A DNA stretch of 64,000 bases, taken from positions 124,001 to 188,000 of the forward strand of contig JANDJZ010001755.1 of assembly GCA_027943245.1 (NCBI GenBank), in the 5' to 3' direction. Position 1 is the first letter of the stretch, and each line of letters begins with the position of its first letter. Source of the DNA: Acanthamoeba sp. SK_2022b. Lineage: Eukaryota; Discosea; Longamoebia; Acanthamoebidae. Both the position numbers and the translations under genes were made by a program. The notes under the pieces were generated by a model. That model saw nothing but the letters and a program-made list of their open reading frames with translations, had not been told where the DNA came from and did no database searches. Shown piece by piece: positions 16,431-25,599 of the stretch.

Positions 16431-19127
16431 ATGGTCGAAGAAGAGCAGCAGCGCCCCGATCCCGATAGCCTGCTGGCGATGGCCAATGAAAAACCGCGCG
16501 GCCGATTGAAGGTATTCTTCGGCGCCTGCGCCGGCGTCGGCAAAACCTACGCCATGCTGCAGGAAGCCCAGCGTTTGCGCGCTCAGGGGCTGGACGTGCT
16601 GGTCGGCGTGGTGGAAACCCACGGCCGCAGCGAGACCGCCGCCCTGCTCGACGGCCTGACGCTGCTGCCGCAAAAACGCATCCAGCATCGCGGCCGGCTG
16701 GTGCATGAATTCGATCTCGACGCCGCGCTGGCGCGCCACCCGGCGCTGGTGCTGATGGATGAACTGGCGCACAGCAACGCTCACGGTTCGCGCCACCCCA
16801 AACGCTGGCAGGATGTGGAAGAGCTGCTGGATGCCGGCATCGACGTGCTGACAACCGTCAACGTACAGCATCTGGAAAGCCTGAACGACGTAGTGGGCGG
16901 CGTGACCGGCGTGCGGGTGCGTGAAACGGTGCCCGACCACGTGTTTGACGAGGCCAGCGAAGTGGTGCTGGTCGATCTGCCGCCGGACGATCTGCGCCGG
17001 CGGCTGCACGAAGGTAAAGTGTATATTCCCGGCCAGGCCGAGCGCGCCATCGAGCACTTCTTCCGCAAAGGCAACCTGATCGCCCTGCGTGAGCTGGCGC
17101 TGCGCCGCACCGCCGATCGGGTCGATGACCAGATGCGCGAGTTTCGCGACACCCAGGGGCGCGAGAAAGTGTGGCACACCCGCGACAGCATTCTGCTGTG
17201 CGTCGGCCACAACAGCGGCAACGAAAAGCTGGTGCGCATCGCCGCCCGGCTGGCGGCGCGGCTCGGCTGCCACTGGCATGCGGTCTATGTGGAAACCCCC
17301 AAGCTGCACCGGCTGCCGGAAAACCAGCGCCGCGCCATTCTGCGCGCGCTGCGGCTGGCGCAGGAACTGGGGGCAGAAACCGCCACCCTAGCCGATCCGT
17401 CCGAAGAGCGCGCGGTGCTGCGCTATGCCCGCGAGCATAACCTCGGCAAAATCATCATCGGCCGCCGCAGCGAGCAGCGCTGGAAGCTGCGCGGCAGCTT
17501 CGCCGATCGCCTCGGCCGGCTGGGCCCGGATCTCGATCTGGTGATCGTGGCGCTGGAGAGCGACACCGCACAACCGCCGCCGGGCAAGGAGCACGACGGC
17601 CGCAGCTTCAATGATAAATGGCGCATGCAGCTGCGCGGTTGCGTGGTCGCGGTGGCGCTGTGCGCGCTGATTACCCTGCTCTCGCAGTGGCTGCTGCCGG
17701 GCTTCGATCAGGCCAACCTGGTGATGGTTTATCTGCTCGGCGTGGCGATCGTCGCGCTGTTCTTCGGCCGCTGGCCGTCGGTGCTGGCGGCGGTGATCAA
17801 CGTCGCCAGTTTCGATCTGTTCTTCGTCCAGCCCGAATGGTCGTTCGCCGTCAGCGACATGCAGTATCTGCTGACCTTCGGCGTGATGCTCGCCGTCGGC
17901 ATCATCATCGGCAACCTGACCGCCGGGGTGCGTTATCAGGCCCGGGTGGCGCGCTACCGCGAGCAGCGGGCGCGCCACCTGTACGAAATGTCGCGCGGGC
18001 TGAGCCGCGCGCTGACCGTGGCCGACATCGCCAACACCAGCCGCCACTTCCTCTCCAGCAGTTTCCAGGCGAAAACCGTGCTGCTGCTGCCGCAGGAAGA
18101 CGGCCGCCTGCAACAGATGGTCGGCGAGGAAGGTGGGCTGCTGTCGGTAGACGAGGCCATCGCACGCTGGAGCTTCGACAAAGGCCTGCCGGCCGGCGCC
18201 GGCACCGACACCCTGCCCGGCGTGCCTTACCAGCTGCTGCCGCTCAATACCCCCAAGCAGACCTTCGGCCTGCTGGCGATCGAACCCAACAACCTGCGCC
18301 AGCTGATGGTGCCGGAACAGCAGCGGCTGCTGCAGACCTTCGCGGTGCTGATCGCCAGCGCGCTGGAGCGGCTGCACCTGGCGCGCAGCGCCGAAGAAGC
18401 CAAGCTGGACGCCGAGCGCGAACAGCTGCGCAACTCGTTGCTGGCGGCGCTGTCGCACGATCTGCGCACGCCGCTGACCGTGCTGTTCGGCCAGGCGGAA
18501 ATTCTCACGCTGGATCTGGCGGCCGAAGGCTCCAATCACGCCACCCAGGCCAGCCAGATCCGCCAGCAGGTGCTGAGCACCACCCGGCTGGTGAACAACC
18601 TGCTGGATATGGCGCGCATCCAGTCCGGCGGTTTCAGCCTGCGCAAAGAGTGGCAGTCGCTGGAAGAGATCGTCGGCGCCTCGCTGCACATGCTGGAGCC
18701 GCTGCTCAGCCAGCATCCTATCGTGGTCGAACTGCCGCCGGAACAGATCCTGGTCAACTGCGACGGCAGCCTGCTGGAGCGGGTGTTCACCAACCTGTTG
18801 GAAAACGCCAATAAATACGCCGGCGCCGAGGCCACCATCGGCATTCGCGCCCGCACGCTGCCCGAGTGGCTGGAAGTCGAGGTCTGGGATAACGGCCCCG
18901 GCATCCCCGCCGATCAGCTGCAGCTGATTTTCGACAAGTTTTCACGCGGCAATAAAGAGTCGGCAATCCCCGGCGTCGGCTTGGGGTTAGCGATTTGCCG
19001 TGCCATTATTGAAGTGCATGATGGCCGCATCTGGGCGGAAAACGGCGCCAACGGCGGCGCCAGCTTCCGCTTCGTGCTGCCGCTGGAAAAACCGCCCGAG
19101 ATCGACGGCGACGCCTTCGATCTGTAA
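16431..19127 (+). CDS. kdpD: Sensor histidine kinase KdpD
   Basis: Inner-membrane sensor for low K+ or turgor that phosphorylates KdpE. The start at 16431, with AAGGAA upstream, gives 898 residues. Order of parts: N-terminal KdpD domain with Walker A GACAGVGKT (residues 31-39), a universal-stress-protein-like region, about four membrane spans around residues 400-500, a GAF-like region, HisKA with His676 in SHDLRTPL, then the ATPase domain with NLLENANKYAG and GVGLGLAICRAI. All catalytic parts are intact. Confidence 0.97.
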   Translation: MVEEEQQRPDPDSLLAMANEKPRGRLKVFFGACAGVGKTYAMLQEAQRLRAQGLDVLVGVVETHGRSETAALLDGLTLLPQKRIQHRGRLVHEFDLDAALARHPALVLMDELAHSNAHGSRHPKRWQDVEELLDAGIDVLTTVNVQHLESLNDVVGGVTGVRVRETVPDHVFDEASEVVLVDLPPDDLRRRLHEGKVYIPGQAERAIEHFFRKGNLIALRELALRRTADRVDDQMREFRDTQGREKVWHTRDSILLCVGHNSGNEKLVRIAARLAARLGCHWHAVYVETPKLHRLPENQRRAILRALRLAQELGAETATLADPSEERAVLRYAREHNLGKIIIGRRSEQRWKLRGSFADRLGRLGPDLDLVIVALESDTAQPPPGKEHDGRSFNDKWRMQLRGCVVAVALCALITLLSQWLLPGFDQANLVMVYLLGVAIVALFFGRWPSVLAAVINVASFDLFFVQPEWSFAVSDMQYLLTFGVMLAVGIIIGNLTAGVRYQARVARYREQRARHLYEMSRGLSRALTVADIANTSRHFLSSSFQAKTVLLLPQEDGRLQQMVGEEGGLLSVDEAIARWSFDKGLPAGAGTDTLPGVPYQLLPLNTPKQTFGLLAIEPNNLRQLMVPEQQRLLQTFAVLIASALERLHLARSAEEAKLDAEREQLRNSLLAALSHDLRTPLTVLFGQAEILTLDLAAEGSNHATQASQIRQQVLSTTRLVNNLLDMARIQSGGFSLRKEWQSLEEIVGASLHMLEPLLSQHPIVVELPPEQILVNCDGSLLERVFTNLLENANKYAGAEATIGIRARTLPEWLEVEVWDNGPGIPADQLQLIFDKFSRGNKESAIPGVGLGLAICRAIIEVHDGRIWAENGANGGASFRFVLPLEKPPEIDGDAFDL

Positions 19128-19143
19128 TCAACGCAGGGGAAAC

Positions 19144-19833
19144 GTGAGCATAACGCCAACCAACATTCTGATTGTTGAAGATGAAAAAGAGATCCGCCGC
19201 TTCGTGCGCACCGCACTGGAGAGCGAAGGCCTGCGGGTATTTGAAAGTGAAACGCTGCAGCGTGGGTTGATTGAAGCCGGCACGCGCAAACCGGATCTGA
19301 TCATTCTTGATTTGGGCTTGCCGGACGGCGACGGGCTGAGCTACATCCGCGATCTGCGGCAGTGGAGCGCCATTCCGGTGATCGTGCTGTCGGCGCGCAA
19401 CGCCGAAGAGGACAAAATCGCCGCGCTGGACGCCGGCGCCGACGACTACCTCAGCAAACCGTTCGGCATCGGCGAGCTGCTGGCGCGGGTACGGGTCGCA
19501 CTGCGTCGCCACTCCGCCAGCCAACAGGAAAGCCCGCTGATAAGCTTTTCGGAAATCACCGTCGATCTGGTGAATCGCCGGGTACTGCGCAACGACGAAG
19601 ATCTGCATCTGACGCCGATCGAGTTTCGCCTGTTGGCGGAGCTGCTGGCCAACGCCGGCAAAGTGATCACCCAACGCCAACTGTTGAGCCACGTCTGGGG
19701 GCCGAACTACGTGGAGCACAGCCACTATCTGCGCATCTACATGGGCCACCTGCGGCAGAAGCTCGAAGCCGATCCGGCCCGGCCCAAACACCTGCTGACC
19801 GAAACCGGCGTCGGCTATCGCTTCATGCCTTAA
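19144..19833 (+). CDS. kdpE: Response regulator KdpE, GTG start
   Basis: OmpR/PhoB-family regulator that activates kdpFABC. A GTG at 19144 with AGGGG upstream gives 229 residues. It has a receiver domain (about 1-120) with acidic pocket EDE and phospho-acceptor Asp56 in ILDLGLPDGDG, and a C-terminal winged helix with LTPIEFRLL and VEHSHYLRIYMGHLRQKLE. It is 16 bases after kdpD, so the two are co-transcribed. Its binding site is at 11794-11820. Confidence 0.97.
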   Translation: MSITPTNILIVEDEKEIRRFVRTALESEGLRVFESETLQRGLIEAGTRKPDLIILDLGLPDGDGLSYIRDLRQWSAIPVIVLSARNAEEDKIAALDAGADDYLSKPFGIGELLARVRVALRRHSASQQESPLISFSEITVDLVNRRVLRNDEDLHLTPIEFRLLAELLANAGKVITQRQLLSHVWGPNYVEHSHYLRIYMGHLRQKLEADPARPKHLLTETGVGYRFMP

Positions 19834-19841
19834 CCCCGGCG

Positions 19842-19862
19842 GGCGCGGTTTGCCGCGCCTTT
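19842..19862 (+). terminator. Probable terminator of kdpDE
   Basis: A 7-bp stem GGCGCGG/CCGCGCC with a TTTG loop is followed by TTT. It lies 8 bases after kdpE and at the end of the convergent DUF3861 gene. The T tract is short, so strength is uncertain. Confidence 0.55.
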
Positions 19863-20160
19863 ACGCCGCCGGCCCCTTCTTCAATCCGACCATAAATTCT
19901 TTAAACGCATCGCGCAGCGGAGCGAACACCGGGTGTTTGCGGTTTTCGATCATCACTTCGGAGAACAGCTTCAAGCCTACGGCGAAGGCCGCGCTCTGCT
20001 CGGGGCCGAAGTTCAGATCGTCACGCGCCCGGATGCGTTCGACGATATCGAGAATATCGTCGTGGTTGGTCACTTCAAAACTCAGCGGCGCTTTCTCGAC
20101 GGGATTGCCCTGGCGATCGCTCAGGGCTTCAACGGTAATAGTAAAACGGTGGCCGGGCAT
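19861..20160 (-). CDS. DUF3861 domain protein
   Basis: A 99-residue soluble protein of the DUF3861 family (MPGHRFTITVEAL..., with FGLKL-like helix and RDAFKEFMVGLKKG end). The function is unknown. Its ATG overlaps the stop codon of the upstream PadR gene (TGATG), so it is probably translationally coupled and under the same autoregulated promoter. The name follows from recognition of the family; no catalytic residues are evident. Confidence 0.8.
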   Translation of the reverse strand: MPGHRFTITVEALSDRQGNPVEKAPLSFEVTNHDDILDIVERIRARDDLNFGPEQSAAFAVGLKLFSEVMIENRKHPVFAPLRDAFKEFMVGLKKGPAA

Positions 20161-20798
20161 CAGTTCTTCTCCTGCTGCGTGGGTTGAATATGCATTTCGC
20201 TTTCGATCGCCGCCACGGCGGTCAGCAACGCGGCGTTGATGCGCTCCACCTGCTGCGGCGTGAGATCGGCGCGCATCACGTTGCCGCGCAGCAGGCTGCG
20301 CAGGCGGTTCATGGCGTCGTAGATGCCTTCCGCCAGATTGCCGTGCCGATGATGCTCGCGGCCGGCGCCCGCCAGACGCGCCAGAATGACGTCAACCACC
20401 TGTTGATGCTTTTGCAGCTCGCCCTCGCCCGCGGCGGTGATGCGGTAGCTTTTGCGACCGTTGCCGGTGGTGAGCGGCTCAAGGAAATCCTGCTCTTCCA
20501 GCAGCGTCAGCGTGGGGTAAATCACCCCCGGGCTCGGCACGTACAGGCCGGATGACGCCTCCTCAATCGCCTTGATCAGCTCATAGCCGTGGCTGGGCTT
20601 GCGCGCCACCAGCGCCAGCAGTACCAGACGCAGATCGCCGTGCTCGAACAGACGGTGACGCCCGCCCCGGCCGCCGCGCCCACCCCGGCCGTGCTCTTCG
20701 CCTTCGCCGCCGAAGTGATGGCGTCCACCGCGATGACGGCGGCCCTCTTCGCATTCATGATGGTGGTGATGCCGGTGTAAACCTAATCGATGAAACAT
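20160..20798 (-). CDS. PadR-family regulator with metal-binding His-rich N-terminus (YqjI-like)
   Basis: A 212-residue protein. Residues 1-50 are extremely rich in His, Gly and Glu (HRHHHHHECEEG...), a probable metal-binding extension. A PadR winged-helix domain follows (LVLLALVARKPSHGYELIKAIEEASSG and PSPGVIYPTLTLLEEQ), then a C-terminal helical dimerisation region. The architecture matches E. coli YqjI, a nickel/iron-responsive repressor. The start at 20798 fits the family; longer frames add unrelated residues. Three copies of a palindromic operator lie directly upstream, suggesting autorepression. Unlike E. coli, no ferric reductase gene is adjacent; DUF3861 is instead. Confidence 0.88.
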   Translation of the reverse strand: MFHRLGLHRHHHHHECEEGRRHRGGRHHFGGEGEEHGRGGRGGRGGRHRLFEHGDLRLVLLALVARKPSHGYELIKAIEEASSGLYVPSPGVIYPTLTLLEEQDFLEPLTTGNGRKSYRITAAGEGELQKHQQVVDVILARLAGAGREHHRHGNLAEGIYDAMNRLRSLLRGNVMRADLTPQQVERINAALLTAVAAIESEMHIQPTQQEKN

Positions 20799-20840
20799 AG
20801 GGTGATACCTCGCTTTAACAGTGAACATCAATACGAGGTT

Positions 20841-20931
20841 GTTTAGATATATCTAAACAGCGTCGATAACGCTAATCTAGATCGATATATCTAAATGCGC
20901 AAGCGTGCGCCGATAAAAAGATATATCTAAA
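20841..20931 (-). promoter_or_regulatory. Triple operator of the PadR/YqjI-like regulator
   Basis: GTTTAGATATATCTAAAC (20841-20858) is a perfect 18-bp palindrome. Its right half GATATATCTAAA recurs at 20884-20895 and 20920-20931, spaced 38 and 36 bases apart start to start. The cluster lies between the regulator's start codon and the pgm terminator, in the only available promoter space. Confidence 0.75.
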
Positions 20932-20941
20932 TTGCAGGCAT

Positions 20942-20973
20942 AAAAAAAGCGCTGTAAAAACAGCGCTTTTTAT
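20942..20973 (-). terminator. Rho-independent terminator of pgm
   Basis: AAAAAGCGCTGT and ACAGCGCTTTTT form a perfect stem with an A-rich loop. T runs on both strands make it bidirectional in principle. It lies 17 bases after the pgm stop codon. Confidence 0.9.
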
Positions 20974-20989
20974 CAATCAAGAAAAGCGA

Positions 20990-22633
20990 TTACTTGGCGG
21001 AAGCCAGCACTTCGCTAACGATCTCGACCGCTTCGTGCTCGATTTTCTCGCGGTGTTCCGCCCCGAGGAAGCTCTCGCAGTAGATCTTGTATGCGTCTTC
21101 GGTACCGGAAGGACGGGCCGCGAACCAGCCGTTGTCGGTCATCACTTTCAGGCCGCCAATCGACGCGCCGTTGCCCGGTGCCGCAGTCAGACGGGCGGTG
21201 ATCGGGTCGCCCGCCAGGGTATTGGCCTTGACCATCTCCGGCGACAGCTTGGACAGCGCCGCTTTTTGCGCCGCAGTCGCTGGCGCCTGGATGCGGTTGT
21301 AGCTTGGTGCACCGAAGCGCTTGGCCAGATCATCATAGTGATGCTGCGGGTTTTCACCGGTTACCGCGGTGATTTCAGCCGCCAGCAGGCACATGATGAT
21401 ACCGTCTTTGTCCGTCGACCACGGTTTGCCGTTGAAGCGCAGGAACGAGGCCCCGGCGCTCTCTTCGCCGCCGAAGCCCAGGCTACCGTCGAACAGGCCG
21501 TCCACGAACCACTTGAAGCCGACCGGCACTTCCACCAGCTTGCGGCCCAGGTCGGCCACCACGCGGTCGATCATCGCGCTGGACACCAGCGTTTTACCGA
21601 CTGCGACATCAGCGCCCCACTGTGGGCGATGCTGGAACAGGTAGTTGATGGCTACCGCCAGATAGTGGTTCGGGTTCATCAGGCCCTTCGGCGTGACGAT
21701 GCCGTGGCGGTCGTAATCCGGATCGTTGGCGAACGCCAGATCGAATTTGTCACGCAGCGCCAGCAGGCCGGCCATCGCCGACTCGGACGAACAGTCCATG
21801 CGGATGATGCCGTCGTGGTCCAGGTGCATAAAGCGGAAGGTCTGATCGATGGAATCGTTCACCAGCGTCAGATCCAGCTTGTAGTGCTCCGCCACGCGCT
21901 GCCAATAGGCGATACCGGAACCGCCAAGCGGATCCACGCCCAGTTTCAGGCCGGCGCGTTGGATGGCCGGCATGTCGACCACCTCAACCAGGCCTTCGAC
22001 ATAAGGCTGCACCAGGTCTTTGGCGTGCAGGTGGCCGCTGTTCCAGGCCTTGTCCAGCGACTGGCGCTGAACGCCTTTCAACTGTTGCGCCAGCAGTTCG
22101 TTGGCGCGCTTTTCGATCACCGACGTCAGGTTGGTGTCGGCCGGGCCGCCGTTCGGCGGGTTGTACTTGATGCCGCCGTCTTCCGGTGGGTTATGGGACG
22201 GCGTAATGACGATGCCGTCGGCCTGCGCGCCGCCGCGGCGGTTGTGGCACAGAATGGCGTGCGATACCGCCGGCGTTGGCGTGAAGCCGTTGTTTTCCTG
22301 CACGATCACATCGACGCCGTTGGCGGTCAGCACTTCCAGCACGGAAATGAAGGCCGGCTCGGACAGCGCATGGGTGTCTTTGCCCACGTAGCACGGGCCG
22401 GTGGTGCCCTGCTGATGACGAACTTCGGCGATCGCCTGAGCGATGGCGAGGATGTGCGCTTCGTTGAAGCTGTGGCGCTGTGCGCTGCCGCGGTGGCCGG
22501 AGGTGCCAAACTTCACCGCATGTGCGGGATTGCCGGCTTCCGGTTGCAGCACATAGTACTGCGACGTCAGCTGGGCTACGTTGATCAGATCGCTTTGGCG
22601 GGCAGGCTGCCCGGCACGTGGATTATTCGCCAT
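20990..22633 (-). CDS. pgm: Alpha-D-glucose phosphoglucomutase
   Basis: Interconverts glucose-1-phosphate and glucose-6-phosphate, linking glycogen, UDP-glucose and glycolysis. The start at 22633 gives 547 residues; AGGGAG is correctly spaced for this ATG and too close to the one 6 bases upstream. The active-site phosphoserine loop is [11 protein letters not shown], and FGTSGHRGS near residue 40 and a C-terminal phosphate loop [10 protein letters not shown] are present. It follows seqA by about 75 bases in the same direction, as in E. coli. Confidence 0.97.
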   Translation of the reverse strand: MANNPRAGQPARQSDLINVAQLTSQYYVLQPEAGNPAHAVKFGTSGHRGSAQRHSFNEAHILAIAQAIAEVRHQQGTTGPCYVGKDTHALSEPAFISVLEVLTANGVDVIVQENNGFTPTPAVSHAILCHNRRGGAQADGIVITPSHNPPEDGGIKYNPPNGGPADTNLTSVIEKRANELLAQQLKGVQRQSLDKAWNSGHLHAKDLVQPYVEGLVEVVDMPAIQRAGLKLGVDPLGGSGIAYWQRVAEHYKLDLTLVNDSIDQTFRFMHLDHDGIIRMDCSSESAMAGLLALRDKFDLAFANDPDYDRHGIVTPKGLMNPNHYLAVAINYLFQHRPQWGADVAVGKTLVSSAMIDRVVADLGRKLVEVPVGFKWFVDGLFDGSLGFGGEESAGASFLRFNGKPWSTDKDGIIMCLLAAEITAVTGENPQHHYDDLAKRFGAPSYNRIQAPATAAQKAALSKLSPEMVKANTLAGDPITARLTAAPGNGASIGGLKVMTDNGWFAARPSGTEDAYKIYCESFLGAEHREKIEHEAVEIVSEVLASAK

Positions 22634-22710
22634 CGACATATCTCCCTCATCCCTGTCGGTGACCGGGCAAATACGTCGCGCACGGCCATCATGACGGGCT
22701 GTTCGCTAAA

Positions 22711-23253
22711 TTAGACGGTACCGCAAACTTTCTCGATCAGTTCCGCCGGGAACTGCATGGCCTGCATGATGTGTTCGATCATGCTGCGTTTGCGGCCGGT
22801 ATTGGTATTGGTGATCACCCAGTAAGGGGTGCCCGGTACATGCTTCGGCTTGGTATGCGTGCCGTTGGCCAGCAGGGTCTGCTGATCGCCGGCGAAATAG
22901 GTGCGGGTACGGCCGGTCAACGCCTCGGTGGCGGCGGCGAAACCGGCGGCATCGAGGGTATACAGCGTGGACAGCACCAGCATGAAACGGTTGACCGCTT
23001 TGTTCTGCTCGGCATATTCATCCGACAACAGCAGCTCGCGCATGGCGCGCACGCGATCGCGCGGACGCTGCGCCGGCGCCGTTTTTTCCAGCTCGACGGA
23101 CTGCGGCGCACTGGCGGCAGGCAACGCGCGCACCGGTTGCCCGGCGGTGAATTTCAACATGCGGCGTAAAATATCGGACGCGCTTTCACCGATGTGTTGC
23201 GTGTGGCTGGCAATATAACGGTAAAGCTCTTCGTCGACTTCAATAGTTTTCAT
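22711..23253 (-). CDS. seqA: Replication initiation modulator SeqA
   Basis: Binds hemimethylated GATC sites and sequesters oriC after initiation. 180 residues: an N-terminal oligomerisation domain (MKTIEVDEELYRYIASHTQHIGESASDILRR in outline), a variable linker rich in Ala and Pro (about residues 38-63), and the C-terminal DNA-binding domain ending in HIMQAMQFPAELIEKVCG. The motif VPGTPYWVITNTNTGRK is conserved. It is divergent from ybfF and upstream of pgm. Confidence 0.97.
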   Translation of the reverse strand: MKTIEVDEELYRYIASHTQHIGESASDILRRMLKFTAGQPVRALPAASAPQSVELEKTAPAQRPRDRVRAMRELLLSDEYAEQNKAVNRFMLVLSTLYTLDAAGFAAATEALTGRTRTYFAGDQQTLLANGTHTKPKHVPGTPYWVITNTNTGRKRSMIEHIMQAMQFPAELIEKVCGTV

Positions 23254-23489
23254 CTTTATCCAATACTGTTTTTTCTACTTAGAACCTGAAGCCAGATCCT
23301 GCATTCAAGCCATGGGATTATAAGGTTAAAAGCGCTGGGGCGAACACAACAATGTGCCTCCGGACGGAAAATGCAGACTAATACCTATAGCCGGCACTGC
23401 CAAGCCCGCGCCGCGAAAATTCCGCATGATTCATCGTGCGATTCAATCATGATACCCTAATCTGAATCTCTCTCAGTATGAACTTCGCC

Positions 23490-24251
23490 ATGAAATTACA
23501 TTATCAACTGCTGGCCGCCGAGTCAGACGCGCTGCCGGTGCTGCTGATCCACGGGCTGTTCGGCAATCTGGACAACCTGGGCGTGCTGGCGCGCGATCTG
23601 CATAAACAGCACACGGTGATCAAGGTCGATCTGCGCAACCACGGCCTCTCCCCGCGCGCCGACGACATGAACTACCCCGCCATGGCGCAGGATCTGCTGG
23701 CGCTGCTCGACGAACTGCAGCTGGAAAAAGCGATCGTCATCGGCCATTCGATGGGCGGCAAAGCGGCGATGGCGCTGACCGCCATCGCGCCCGAGCGCGT
23801 CGCCAGGCTGATCGTCATCGACGTCGCGCCGGTGAATTACCAGACCCGCCGCCACGACGAGATCTTCGCCGCGCTGAAGGCCGTCAGCGCCGCCGGCATC
23901 ACCCAGCGCCAGGCGGCTGCCCAGCTGATGCGCGACTACCTGCAGGAAGAAGGCGTGATCCAGTTCCTGCTGAAGTCCTTCCACAACGGCGAATGGCGCT
24001 TCAACCTGCCGGTGCTGATCGAACGCTACGAAGACATCACCGGCTGGCAGGAAGTCCCGGCCTGGCCGCATCCGACCCTGTTCATTCGCGGCGGCCTGTC
24101 GCCGTACGTGCAGGACAGCTACCGTGCGGACATCGCCCGCCAGTTCCCGCAGGCCCGCGCGCACGTCGTCGCCGGCACCGGCCATTGGGTGCACGCCGAA
24201 AAACCGGAAGCGGTGCTGCGCGCCATTCACCGTTTCCTCGACGAAGCCTGA
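23490..24251 (+). CDS. ybfF: Alpha/beta-hydrolase esterase YbfF
   Basis: Short- to medium-chain acyl esterase (acyl-CoA and lipid esters) of the alpha/beta-hydrolase fold, about 253 residues. The oxyanion strand HGLFGNLDNLG, the nucleophile Ser in GHSMGGKAAM and the catalytic His in GTGHWVHAEKP are intact. The ATG at 23490 aligns with the E. coli start (MKL...); an ATG 12 bases upstream (23478) is an alternative, and neither has a clear ribosome site. It faces away from seqA. Confidence 0.93.
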   Translation: MKLHYQLLAAESDALPVLLIHGLFGNLDNLGVLARDLHKQHTVIKVDLRNHGLSPRADDMNYPAMAQDLLALLDELQLEKAIVIGHSMGGKAAMALTAIAPERVARLIVIDVAPVNYQTRRHDEIFAALKAVSAAGITQRQAAAQLMRDYLQEEGVIQFLLKSFHNGEWRFNLPVLIERYEDITGWQEVPAWPHPTLFIRGGLSPYVQDSYRADIARQFPQARAHVVAGTGHWVHAEKPEAVLRAIHRFLDEA

Positions 24252-24274
24252 AAAACGCACTTACCTGGCGAAAC

Positions 24275-24304
24275 AACGCGCTAAAGATAACGGCTTAGCG
24301 CGTT
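24275..24304 (+). terminator. Inverted repeat after ybfF, possible terminator
   Basis: AACGCGCTAA and TTAGCGCGTT form a perfect 10-bp inverted repeat with a 10-base spacer, 24 bases after ybfF. No T run follows, so it could instead be a protein-binding dyad. Confidence 0.4.
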
Positions 24305-24507
24305 TAGCCCGCAGTTAGGCATTGTCGTCGCTCCATCTGCTGGGGTAATATGGCGCGCTATAATTTTGCCACCGCGCCAGCGCGTTCGCGAACGCCGGTT
24401 CGGGGGTGAATTTGGGTTAGGGTTTATTGGCCCGAAGTGTGTTAACCGATGCCTCCGGAAGCGTGCGAGCGCTTTTTGATGCAAACTCCCTTGCAGTACC
24501 GCTACCT

Positions 24508-24795
24508 ATGGCAAAAGAACAAACGGATCGCACGACGCTGGATCTGTTCGCAGATGAACGCCGTCCGGGGCGCCCGAAAACCAACCCGCTTTCCCGCGAT
24601 GAACAGCTTAGAATCAATAAGCGCAATCAGTTACGGCGCGATAAAGTGCGTGGATTGCGGCGCGTAGAGCTGAAAATCAACGCGGATGCGGTGGACGCCC
24701 TGAACAAACTGGCGGAACAGCGCAACATCAGCCGCAGCGAACTCATCGAGCAGATGCTGTTGGCACAACTGGCGGAAGAACAGCCGGAACATTGA
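24508..24795 (+). CDS. ybfE: YbfE, small ribbon-helix-helix-like protein
   Basis: A 95-residue protein almost identical in core to E. coli YbfE (MAKEQTDRTTLDLF, RRPGRPKTNPLSRDEQLR, NKRNQLRRDKVRGL). The C-terminal half (ELKINADAVDALNKLAEQRN...SRSELIEQML) has the pattern of a ribbon-helix-helix DNA-binding fold. In E. coli it belongs to the LexA regulon, but no consensus LexA box was recognised here. The start at 24508 is chosen by homology; the frame is open to 24427. TATAAT at 24359-24364 may be its -10. Confidence 0.88.
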   Translation: MAKEQTDRTTLDLFADERRPGRPKTNPLSRDEQLRINKRNQLRRDKVRGLRRVELKINADAVDALNKLAEQRNISRSELIEQMLLAQLAEEQPEH

Positions 24796-25059
24796 TCTCT
24801 TCGGCCGCACGCGCGGCGCGGCGTTAAGGACAACGCCGGATCGACCACGCTTTTCTTCATTCTCCGGCATCGCATAAATGCGATAAAACCCCGGCGCCAC
24901 TTTCTGGCATGATACGCATTTACCGGTAAGAGACTGCGCCTGTCGGCGCCCGCCCCGGAGGCGAAAGGCTCTTGCCATGGCATCATTTTAATCGGCGTCA
25001 GCGGCGGCAGTGCCGGCGTCGAGTAATGCAATTACTTGAATTTAAAGGTTATACGCGAT

Positions 25060-25599
25060 ATGGCTACTGTAGGCATTTTCTTTGGCAGCGACACTGGCAA
25101 TACCGAAAACATTGCCAAAATGATCCAGAAAATTCTCCAGAAACAGTTTGGCGACGACGTCTCTGAAGTGCATGACATCGCTAAAAGCAGCAAAGAAGAC
25201 CTGGAAGGGTTCGATATCCTGCTGCTGGGTATCCCGACCTGGTACTACGGTGAAGCGCAGTGTGACTGGGATGATTTCTTCCCGACGCTGGAAGAAGTCG
25301 ACTTCAACGGCAAACTGGTGGCGCTGTTCGGCTGCGGCGACCAGGAAGACTACGCGGAATACTTCTGTGACGCGATGGGCACCATCCGCGACATCATCGA
25401 ACCGCGTGGCGCGGCCATCGTGGGCCACTGGCCGACCAAAGGCTACCACTTCGAGGCCTCCAAAGGCCTGGCGGACGACAACCACTTCATCGGTCTGGCG
25501 ATCGACGAAGACCGTCAGCCTGAGCTGACCAACGAGCGCGTGGACGCCTGGGTCAAACAAATCGTCGAAGAGCTGAGCCTGGCCGATATCGTCGGCTAA
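25060..25599 (+). CDS. fldA: Flavodoxin 1
   Basis: FMN-containing electron carrier, needed for example to activate ribonucleotide reductase class III, pyruvate-formate lyase and biotin or methionine synthases. The start at 25060 gives 179 residues; AAAGG lies upstream. The phosphate-binding loop is SDTGNTENIAKM, and the FMN-stacking regions PTWYYGEAQ and GCGDQEDYAEYF are typical of long-chain flavodoxins. It is upstream of fur in the conserved fldA-fur arrangement. Confidence 0.97.
   Translation: MATVGIFFGSDTGNTENIAKMIQKILQKQFGDDVSEVHDIAKSSKEDLEGFDILLLGIPTWYYGEAQCDWDDFFPTLEEVDFNGKLVALFGCGDQEDYAEYFCDAMGTIRDIIEPRGAAIVGHWPTKGYHFEASKGLADDNHFIGLAIDEDRQPELTNERVDAWVKQIVEELSLADIVG

Noticed and set aside
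17388..18716. 442-residue minus-strand frame over kdpD
   Set aside because: Antisense shadow of kdpD.
20941..20973. Repeat element (REP/BIME-like) after pgm
   Set aside because: A simple bidirectional terminator with no further copies seen in the window.
21035..22714. 559-residue plus-strand frame over pgm
   Set aside because: Antisense shadow of a certain gene with abnormal amino-acid content.
24300..24508. LexA box upstream of ybfE
   Set aside because: Looked for CTGT-N8-ACAG and close variants; none found.
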